From positions 1-11,310 of the forward strand of contig CAZKPP010000069.1 of the NCBI GenBank assembly GCA_964554665.1: DNA of 11,310 nt, given 5' to 3'. Made by a program: the position numbers and the translations under genes. This document shows, in pieces, positions 6,023-11,310 of this stretch (its first letter is position 1; every line of letters begins with the position of its first letter). The DNA comes from UBA3263 sp964554665. Its GTDB lineage: Bacteria; Bacteroidota; Bacteroidia; Bacteroidales; Muribaculaceae. The notes beneath the pieces are model-generated. The model saw only the letters and a program-made list of their open reading frames with translations. It was not told the DNA's origin and searched no databases.

Positions 6023-6412
6023 TTATACGCGACGACGCTTCGGAGGACGGCAACCGTTGTGGGGCAGCGGAGTAACGTCGAGAATTTCGGTTACTTCAAT
6101 GCCGGCGCCATGAACGGTGCGGATTGCGGATTCACGGCCGTTGCCGGGACCCTTCACGTATGCTTTCACTTTGCGGAGGCCGAGGTCGAAAGCGACCTTG
6201 GCGCAGTCCTGAGCTGCCATCTGAGCAGCATAGGGAGTATTCTTTTTGGAGCCACGGAAGCCCATTTTGCCGGCGCTGGACCAGGAGATCACTTGACCTT
6301 CGGCGTTGGCCAGACAAACGATAATGTTGTTGAACGAGCTGTGGACGTGGAGTTGGCCTTCGGCGCCAACCTTGACGTTGCGCTTCTTGGCTGCGACTGC
6401 TTTCTTTGCCAT
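6023..6412 (-). CDS. rpsK: Small ribosomal subunit protein S11
   Basis: 129 residues, the normal family length. The conserved body is clear: HVHSSFNNIIV near the N-terminus, GFRGSKKNTPYAAQ in the middle, and the rRNA-binding C-terminus with VTPLPHNGCRPPKRRRV. S11 sits on the platform of the 30S subunit and helps shape the E-site and the mRNA path near the anti-Shine-Dalgarno region. It follows rpsM by 26 nt and is followed by the 346-nt spacer before rpsD. Confidence 0.98.
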   Translation of the reverse strand: MAKKAVAAKKRNVKVGAEGQLHVHSSFNNIIVCLANAEGQVISWSSAGKMGFRGSKKNTPYAAQMAAQDCAKVAFDLGLRKVKAYVKGPGNGRESAIRTVHGAGIEVTEILDVTPLPHNGCRPPKRRRV

Positions 6413-6438
6413 ATCTGAATGATAAATGGTTTATGTGA

Positions 6439-6819
6439 TTACTTGGTTGCTTTCTTCTTGTTTGCAACGGTCTTTTTGCGACCTTTGCGGGTGCGGGCAT
6501 TATTCTTGGTGCTCTGGCCGCGAACGGGGAGGCCGTTGCGGTGGCGGATACCGCGATAGCAACCAATGTCCATCAGTCGCTTGATGTTGAGTTGAATTTC
6601 GGAGCGGAGGTCGCCTTCAACTTTGTATTCGTTCTGGATTACTTCGCGAACTTTGGCTGCCTGTTCGTCGGTCCAGTCCTGTACTTTGATTGCACCGTCA
6701 ACACCGGCCTTTTCCAGGATGGTGAGTGCGGCGCTACGGCCGATGCCGTAGATGTAGGTCAAGGATATTTCACCTCTTTTGTTTTGGGGGAGGTCAACTC
6801 CCACGATTCTTACTGCCAT
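6439..6819 (-). CDS. rpsM: Small ribosomal subunit protein S13
   Basis: 126 residues. It begins MAVRIVGVDLPQNKRGEISL and contains the helix-two-turn-helix region with YIYGIGRS (about 23-30). The conserved GCYRGIRHRNGLPVRGQ segment precedes a long basic C-terminal tail ending in a Lys-rich run. S13 lies in the head of the 30S subunit, contacts the P-site tRNA and forms intersubunit bridges. In E. coli rpsM is the first gene of the separately regulated alpha operon. Here too it is preceded by a promoter-like element in the rpmJ-rpsM gap. Confidence 0.98.
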   Translation of the reverse strand: MAVRIVGVDLPQNKRGEISLTYIYGIGRSAALTILEKAGVDGAIKVQDWTDEQAAKVREVIQNEYKVEGDLRSEIQLNIKRLMDIGCYRGIRHRNGLPVRGQSTKNNARTRKGRKKTVANKKKATK

Positions 6820-6851
6820 ATAATTTTATAAGTTTGTCAGAAAATTTTGTG

Positions 6852-6872
6852 CAAAGTTACAAAAAATTTTTT
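6852..6872 (-). promoter_or_regulatory. Internal sigma-ABfr-type promoter ahead of rpsM (alpha-operon promoter)
   Basis: On the minus strand TAACTTTG (6852-6859), a perfect TAnnTTTG box followed by CAC, directly follows an A6T6 tract and G. Transcription would start near 6846-6848, about 27-29 nt before the rpsM ATG at 6819. No TTG lies 17-23 nt upstream, so the -33 contact is weak. The box and tract closely resemble those of the MFS transporter promoter. Confidence 0.55.
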
Positions 6873-6987
6873 AACCTTGACGAAGTTTGTACTTAGGATT
6901 TTTTTTGTTGATTACATAGAGGCGACCTTTGCGGCGTACGATTTTGGAGTCGGCGGTGCGCTTCTTGATGGATGCTTTAACTTTCAT
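6871..6987 (-). CDS. rpmJ: Large ribosomal subunit protein L36, zinc-independent form
   Basis: A 38-residue gene found by reading the minus strand between infA and rpsM: it begins MKVKASIKKR and ends KYKLRQG, then TAA. This is the typical L36 length and end. The zinc-binding positions of the classical form (Cys11, Cys14, Cys27 and His33 in E. coli) are Thr, Ser, Asn and Tyr here, so this is a full C-minus version that cannot bind zinc. L36 stabilises the 23S rRNA fold near the base of the stalk. It lies 49 nt after infA and 51 nt before rpsM, the standard infA-rpmJ-rpsM order. Its stop codon overlaps the AT tract of the downstream promoter. Confidence 0.95.
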   Translation of the reverse strand: MKVKASIKKRTADSKIVRRKGRLYVINKKNPKYKLRQG

Positions 6988-7036
6988 TTGAGTAGAAATT
7001 GATTGGTGAGTGAGTTGTTAAGTTGCAGATTTAGCG

Positions 7037-7255
7037 TTATTTATAGCGGAACGCGATGCGACCCTTCGTGAGGTCGTAGGGGCTCATTTCAACCCTTACC
7101 TTATCGCCCGGAAGAATTTTTATGTAGTGCATGCGCATTTTTCCGGAGATGTGGGCAATAATTTCGTGTCCGCTTTCAAGTTCAACGCGAAACATTGCGT
7201 TGCTGAGGGCTTCGACAATGGTTCCGTCGAGTTCGATTGCTGATTGTTTAGCCAT
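7037..7255 (-). CDS. infA: Translation initiation factor IF-1
   Basis: 72 residues, exactly the family length, with the single S1-type OB fold: the MAKQSAIELDGTIVEALSNA start, FRVELESGHEIIAHISGKMR in the middle, and the C-terminal DKVRVEMSPYDLTKGRI segment. IF-1 binds the 30S A-site and cooperates with IF-2 and IF-3 in start-site selection. It lies 35 nt after map and 49 nt before rpmJ, matching the map-infA-rpmJ order of Bacteroidota. No Shine-Dalgarno sequence precedes the ATG; the leader is a run of CAA triplets. Confidence 0.98.
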   Translation of the reverse strand: MAKQSAIELDGTIVEALSNAMFRVELESGHEIIAHISGKMRMHYIKILPGDKVRVEMSPYDLTKGRIAFRYK

Positions 7256-7290
7256 AAATCGGTTGTTGTTGTGGTTGACTTGTTAATGAT

Positions 7291-8073
7291 TTAGATAAAA
7301 CGGTCGCCGAGGGCTTCTTTGATGTAGTCGAAAGTGGTCAGCACGCGCGAGTCGTCGTCGAGAATCGCAAGGGTGTGCTCGTAGTGGGCCGAGGGCTTGT
7401 GGTCTTTGGTTTTTGCTGTCCAGCCGTCGGAGTGGATTACTACGTTTTTGCTTCCCATGTTGACCATCGGTTCGATGCAGATACACATGCCGGGCTTCAA
7501 AACCGGGCCGATGCCGCGACGTCCGTAGTTGGGCACTTCGGGATCTTCGTGCATGGAGCGGCCGATGCCGTGGCCGGTGTAGTCGCGAACCACCGAGTAG
7601 CCTTTGCGTTCACAAAAGCTCTGAACGGCGTTGGAGATGTTGCCGATGCGGGCGCCGGGCTTGGCTTCGGCTATGCCTCGGGCGAGCGACTCTTTGGTGT
7701 CGCGCAGAAACTGCATGACTTTGGGGTCTACTTCGCCGACGGCAAAGGTGTAGGCCGAATCGCCGTTGTAGCCGTTGAGTTCGACTACGGTGTCGATGCC
7801 CACGATGTCGCCGTCGCGCAGAGCGTAGTCCGACGGAAAGCCGTGAACAACCGTATCGTTAACCTCGATGCAAAGAGTGCCGGGGAAGCCGTGATAGCCC
7901 AGACAGGCCGGGCGGCCGCCGTTGTCGAGCATAAACTCGCGGGCTATGGCATCGAGGCGGGCGGTAGTCACACCGGGAGCCACCCATTTGGCAACTTCGC
8001 CAAGTGTGCGGCTCACCAATGTGGCTGCCTCCTGCATCTGCAGGAGTTCATCTGCTGTTTTGAGATAAATCAT
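7291..8073 (-). CDS. map: Type I methionine aminopeptidase
   Basis: 260 residues with the pita-bread fold and no N-terminal extension, so type Ia. It removes the initiator methionine from nascent proteins at the ribosome. The metal ligands can be assigned: Asp94 (GIDTVV), Asp105 (NGDSAY), His168 (GHGIG), Glu201 (IEPMV) and Glu232 (YEHTL). The substrate-contact His77 lies in TVVHGFP. All five ligands are intact, so the enzyme should be active with two divalent metal ions. It lies 37 nt after secY and 35 nt before infA, a conserved placement beside translation and secretion genes. Confidence 0.97.
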   Translation of the reverse strand: MIYLKTADELLQMQEAATLVSRTLGEVAKWVAPGVTTARLDAIAREFMLDNGGRPACLGYHGFPGTLCIEVNDTVVHGFPSDYALRDGDIVGIDTVVELNGYNGDSAYTFAVGEVDPKVMQFLRDTKESLARGIAEAKPGARIGNISNAVQSFCERKGYSVVRDYTGHGIGRSMHEDPEVPNYGRRGIGPVLKPGMCICIEPMVNMGSKNVVIHSDGWTAKTKDHKPSAHYEHTLAILDDDSRVLTTFDYIKEALGDRFI

Positions 8074-8110
8074 TCAGTCAGCAATTAACGCTTTTTGAAG
8101 ATTCAACGGT

Positions 8111-9472
8111 TTAATACGCCGAGCCGGTGGTGCGGCCTTTGATTTTACCGTCTTTCATCAGACCGTCGTAGTGGTGCATCATCAGGTGCGACTCAATCTG
8201 GGTGAGGGTATCGAGCACTACGCCTACGAGAATCAGCAGCGAGGTGCCACCGAAGAACTGGGCGAAGTTGGCGCTGACACCAAACAGGCGGGCAAACGCG
8301 GGCAGAACGGCCACGATGCCGAGGAAGATGGAGCCGGGCAGGGTGATACGCGACATTACCGAGTCGAGATATTCAACGGTGTTCTTGCCGGGTTTAACGC
8401 CGGGGATGAAGCCGTTGTTTGACTTGAGGTTTTCGGCAATGCGGGTGGGGTTAACGGTGATTGCGGTGTAGAAGTAGGTAAACGCAACGATCAGGAAGAA
8501 GTAAACGAAGTTATACCAGAAACCGTTAACATCGGAGAAGGTTGCGAAGAAGCCGCGGCCGCTGCCATTGGCGCTGAAGCCCGAAAGGGTCAACGGAATG
8601 AACATGATGGCCTGGGCGAAGATAATCGGCATGACGCCGGCAGCATTTACCTTCAGGGGAATGTACTGACGGGCGCCGCCATACTGACGGTTGCCGACAA
8701 TGCGCTTGGCATACTGCACGGGCACTTTGCGGGTTCCCTGTACCAGGAGCACTGCGCCGCAGGTAACTGCGAAGAGCAGCACGAGCTCGACGACGAACAT
8801 TATCAGACCGCCCTGGCCGGAAGTGGTTCCGGGCATGCGGGCCTGCACTTCGTAGATAAGGGCGTGGGGCAGGCGGGCAATGATGCCGACAAGGATGATA
8901 AAGGAGATACCGTTGCCGATGCCGCGGTCGGTAATGCGCTCACCGAGCCACATGATGAACATTGAGCCGGCAGCAAGGATAATCGTCAGGTAGGCGATGG
9001 TCCAGGGGCCCATAGCAATCATGGCGCCGGTTTGCGAGGCGGCAGCATTGAGCTGGTGCTGGAGGTTGAGCAGATAGGCAGGACCCTGAACGCAGAGAAT
9101 GGCTACGGTGAGGTAGCGGGTATACTGCGTCAGTTTCTGGTGGCCGCTTTCGCCTTCGCGCTGCATCTTCTGGAAGGAGGGAAGAACCATGCCGAGCAGC
9201 TGAATCACGATGGATGCAGTAATGTAGGGCATGATACCCAGGGCGAAGATGGAGGCATTGGAGAATGCGCCGCCCGAGAACATGTTGAGGAGCTGCATAA
9301 GGCCCGATGAGTCGCTGAAGCGTTCGAGAGCAATCAGGTGTTCGGGGTTGATGCCGGGCAGCACTACGTAACAGCCGAGTCGGTAGATGAGTACCAACAG
9401 GACTGTTACGAGGATGCGCTGGCGCAGTTCCTCAATGGTCCAGATGTTTTTGAGTGTTTGAAAGAATCTCAT
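8111..9472 (-). CDS. secY: Preprotein translocase subunit SecY
   Basis: 453 residues with ten hydrophobic segments, the core channel of the Sec translocon in the inner membrane. Visible family motifs include the plug and TM2 region (FSGGAFSNASIFALGIMPYI, about 65-84), GERITDRGIGNGIS near 175-190, the TRKVPVQYAKR loop near 247-257 that precedes the SecA/ribosome-binding cytoplasmic loops, and FIPGVKPGKNT near 352-362. It partners with SecE and SecG, which are not in this window. The gene is complete, starts 27 nt after rplO and precedes map, the conserved spc-operon arrangement. Confidence 0.98.
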   Translation of the reverse strand: MRFFQTLKNIWTIEELRQRILVTVLLVLIYRLGCYVVLPGINPEHLIALERFSDSSGLMQLLNMFSGGAFSNASIFALGIMPYITASIVIQLLGMVLPSFQKMQREGESGHQKLTQYTRYLTVAILCVQGPAYLLNLQHQLNAAASQTGAMIAMGPWTIAYLTIILAAGSMFIMWLGERITDRGIGNGISFIILVGIIARLPHALIYEVQARMPGTTSGQGGLIMFVVELVLLFAVTCGAVLLVQGTRKVPVQYAKRIVGNRQYGGARQYIPLKVNAAGVMPIIFAQAIMFIPLTLSGFSANGSGRGFFATFSDVNGFWYNFVYFFLIVAFTYFYTAITVNPTRIAENLKSNNGFIPGVKPGKNTVEYLDSVMSRITLPGSIFLGIVAVLPAFARLFGVSANFAQFFGGTSLLILVGVVLDTLTQIESHLMMHHYDGLMKDGKIKGRTTGSAY

Positions 9473-9499
9473 TGGGGAATTGAAAAAGTGAAGGAGGGA

Positions 9500-9949
9500 T
9501 TATTTGAGCTCTACGGCCTGACCGCCGACAGCTTCGATGGCAGCCTTGGCAGCAGCCGAGAAAGCGTTGGCAGTAACGTTAACCTTTTTGGTCAGCGCGC
9601 CTTTAGCAAGAATCTTAACCAGTTCACCTTTAGCCATGAGACCGTTGAGGGCCAGAACTTCGGGAGTGATTTCGTCGATGGCCTTGGCGGTTGCCAGGGT
9701 TTCGATGTCGGCGAGGTTGATAGCTTTATAGGCTACGCGGTTAAGGCTGTTGAAGCCAAACTTGGGCAAACGGCGCTGAAGAGGCATCTGGCCGCCTTCG
9801 AAGCCGATTTTGCGTGAATAGCCGGAGCGAGATTTGGCGCCTTTGTGACCGCGGGTAGATGTGCCGCCTTTGCCCGAGCCCGGGCCGCGACCTTTGCGGG
9901 TCTTATTTTTGGTGGAGCCTACTGCGGGCTTCAGATTGCTGAGTTCCAT
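9500..9949 (-). CDS. rplO: Large ribosomal subunit protein L15
   Basis: 149 residues. The basic, glycine-rich N-terminal extension that threads into 23S rRNA is clear (RKGRGPGSGKGGTSTRGHKG, about 19-38). It is followed by GFEGGQMPLQRRLPKFGF and a globular C-terminal domain ending in GGQAVELK. L15 is a late-assembly protein that contacts the central core of the 50S subunit. It lies 12 nt after rpmD and 27 nt before secY. Confidence 0.98.
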   Translation of the reverse strand: MELSNLKPAVGSTKNKTRKGRGPGSGKGGTSTRGHKGAKSRSGYSRKIGFEGGQMPLQRRLPKFGFNSLNRVAYKAINLADIETLATAKAIDEITPEVLALNGLMAKGELVKILAKGALTKKVNVTANAFSAAAKAAIEAVGGQAVELK

Positions 9950-9961
9950 TTGTTTTTAAGA

Positions 9962-10144
9962 TTAGTTAGCGGGTTCAACATTGACCAGGTGGTGTACTTT
10001 CTTGACCATACCCATGATAGAAGGAGTGTTTTCCTTAACTACGGTGTGGTGCATTTTGTGGAGACCCAGAGCGTCGAGGGTCTCTTTCTGGTCCTTGGGA
10101 GCGTTGATGCGGCTCTTGATCTGGGTAATTTTGATTTGTGCCAT
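9962..10144 (-). CDS. rpmD: Large ribosomal subunit protein L30
   Basis: 60 residues, the usual bacterial length. It begins MAQIKITQIKSRI and contains the ETLDALGLHKMHHTVV region and a GMVKKVHHLV C-terminal segment, all typical of bacterial L30. It binds 23S rRNA on the 50S surface. It lies 23 nt after rpsE and 12 nt before rplO, the standard spc order. Confidence 0.97.
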   Translation of the reverse strand: MAQIKITQIKSRINAPKDQKETLDALGLHKMHHTVVKENTPSIMGMVKKVHHLVNVEPAN

Positions 10145-10167
10145 AGTTGGGATTGAGCGCTTTAGGA

Positions 10168-10689
10168 TTATTTACCGTTGAAGACTTTTTCAACCGCAAC
10201 GCCGCGGGCAGCAGCAACCTGAGCCGGCGAACGCATTTCGCCCAGGGCGGCAATGGTTGCCTTTACGAGGTTGTGGGGGTTGGACGAACCTTTGCTCTTG
10301 GCGAGTACGTCGGTGATGCCTACGCTTTCAAGCACGGCACGCATAGCGCCACCGGCCTTAACACCGGTACCGTGGCTTGCGGGCTTGAGGATGATGCGTG
10401 AGCCGCCGAACTTGGCAACTTGTTCGTGGGGGATGGTGCCTTTGTGGACCGGTACGCGGATGAGGTTCTTTTTGGCAGATTCTACGCCTTTGGCGATAGC
10501 TGCCTGAACTTCGTTGGCTTTGCCGAGGCCCCAGCCTACAATGCCTTTGCCGTCGCCAACAACTACGATTGCGGCGAAAGTGAAGGCGCGGCCGCCTTTG
10601 GTTACTTTGGTAACGCGGTTAATGGCAACGAGGCGATCCTGAAGTTCGATGTCGTTGGTGGATTTTACGCGATTCTGATTGTTAGCCAT
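10168..10689 (-). CDS. rpsE: Small ribosomal subunit protein S5
   Basis: 173 residues from the ATG at 10689 (MANNQNRVK); an in-frame ATG two codons upstream (10695) would add Met-Thr. I prefer 10689 because family members commonly begin Met-Ala. The N-terminal double-stranded-RNA-binding-like domain (about 15-80, with NRVTKVTKGGRAFTF and GWGLGKANEV) and the C-terminal domain (HGTGVKAGGAMRAVLESVG, KSKGSSNPHNLV) are intact. S5 sits at the 30S mRNA entry and influences decoding accuracy and helicase activity. It lies only about 5-11 nt after rplR. Confidence 0.97.
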   Translation of the reverse strand: MANNQNRVKSTNDIELQDRLVAINRVTKVTKGGRAFTFAAIVVVGDGKGIVGWGLGKANEVQAAIAKGVESAKKNLIRVPVHKGTIPHEQVAKFGGSRIILKPASHGTGVKAGGAMRAVLESVGITDVLAKSKGSSNPHNLVKATIAALGEMRSPAQVAAARGVAVEKVFNGK

Positions 10690-10700
10690 GGTCATGAAAA

Positions 10701-11042
10701 TTAGAATTTGAGGCCGGCTTCGCGGGCGCCGTCGGCCAGGGATTTAACACGACCGTGGAACAGGTAGCCGTTACGGTCAAAAACGACGGTTGTGATTCCG
10801 GCTTCCAGGGCTTTCTTAGCAACTGCTGCGCCTACTTTGGCTGCAACTTCGCTTTTGGTGCCACCTTCGAGGCCTTTCGACGATGCGCTGATGAGGGTTT
10901 TGCCTGCCAGGTCGTCGATCAGTTGAACGTAGATGCCCTTGTTGGAGCGGAATACGGTCATACGGGGACGCTGTGCGGTTCCGCTGATTTTGCCGCGGAT
11001 GCGCGTCTTGATTTTATTTCTTCTTGCGATTTTGGAAATCAT
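10701..11042 (-). CDS. rplR: Large ribosomal subunit protein L18
   Basis: 113 residues. The basic N-terminus (KIARRNKIKTRIRGKISGTA) is followed by RPRMTVFRSNKGIYVQLIDD and the C-terminal FDRNGYLFHGRVKSLADGAREAG segment, matching bacterial L18. It binds 5S rRNA together with L5 and places it in the central protuberance of the 50S subunit. It lies 49 nt after rplF and just before rpsE. Confidence 0.98.
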   Translation of the reverse strand: MISKIARRNKIKTRIRGKISGTAQRPRMTVFRSNKGIYVQLIDDLAGKTLISASSKGLEGGTKSEVAAKVGAAVAKKALEAGITTVVFDRNGYLFHGRVKSLADGAREAGLKF

Positions 11043-11091
11043 AGTTTCTGAGTCTAATCGGTTAATTGAATAGAGTTATGCGCGCAGGCGA

Positions 11092-11310
11092 TTACTTAGC
11101 GCCGGCCGATTTGCCGGATTTGCGACGGATAATTTCGCCAACGAACTTGATACCCTTGCCTTTATAGGGTTCGGGTTTGCGCAGAGAGCGGATTTTTGCA
11201 CACACCTGACCCAGAAGCTGCTTGTCGGCGCTTTCGAGGATGATCAGGGGGTTTTTGTTACGTTCGCTCTTGGCTTCAACTTTGATTTCCTTGGGGAGCT
11301 TGATGAAGAT
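11092..11310 (-). CDS. rplF: Large ribosomal subunit protein L6, C-terminal part
   Basis: The last 72 codons and the TAA stop of rplF; the 5' part lies beyond the window edge. The reading frame shows the second L6 domain with the conserved rRNA-binding end: IRSLRKPEPYKGKGIKFVGE, followed by IRRKSGKSAGAK. L6 lies near the factor-binding site and sarcin-ricin loop of the 50S subunit. Its position directly before rplR confirms the spc-operon order. Confidence 0.95.
   Translation of the reverse strand: MFIKLPKEIKVEAKSERNKNPLIILESADKQLLGQVCAKIRSLRKPEPYKGKGIKFVGEIIRRKSGKSAGAK

Noticed and set aside
6820..6870. S4-type pseudoknot repressor site in the rpsM leader
   Set aside because: The predicted leader after the promoter is only about 27 nt and AU-rich, too short for the E. 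coli-type S4 target.

Overview
The window is a stretch of a Bacteroidota chromosome, most likely order Bacteroidales. Three things point there: the protein sequences; promoter-like TAnnTTTG boxes (the group's sigma-ABfr -7 element) in the gaps; and start codons preceded by A-rich sequence instead of Shine-Dalgarno motifs. A family such as Muribaculaceae is possible, but that is a guess. Every gene I can support lies on the minus strand, so the story reads from high to low coordinates.

Region 1 (11310 to 3555) is the distal part of the S10-spc-alpha ribosomal supercluster. In transcription order it holds rplF (3' part only), rplR, rpsE, rpmD, rplO, secY, map, infA, rpmJ, rpsM, rpsK, rpsD, rpoA and rplQ. 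Together they encode ribosomal proteins L6, L18, S5, L30, L15, L36, S13, S11, S4 and L17, the SecY translocon channel, methionine aminopeptidase, initiation factor IF-1 and the RNA polymerase alpha subunit. Gaps are mostly 5 to 50 nt. Two are notable: a 51-nt AT-rich gap before rpsM that carries a good -7 element, and a 346-nt GC-rich non-coding spacer between rpsK and rpsD with inverted repeats. The cluster ends at a strong 13-bp hairpin after rplQ.

Region 2 (3483 to 833) holds crcB (fluoride channel), which starts only about 10 nt after that hairpin. Next comes a compact three-gene set: a VTC/CYTH-type polyphosphate polymerase-like protein, a DUF4956 multi-pass membrane protein and a DUF2490 outer-membrane-type beta-barrel protein. 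A canonical TTTG-N20-TAAATTTG promoter lies almost on top of the VTC start codon, which suggests a leaderless or nearly leaderless message.

Region 3 (832 to 1) is a 114-nt promoter region followed by the first 239 codons of a sugar transporter of the FHS/FucP-type major facilitator family, cut by the window edge.

Most of the window is conserved housekeeping sequence. The parts worth a second look are the rpsK-rpsD spacer, the hairpin between rplQ and crcB, the leaderless-type VTC promoter, the zinc-free L36, and the VTC-DUF4956-DUF2490 set. I see no mobile element, CRISPR array, tRNA or rRNA.
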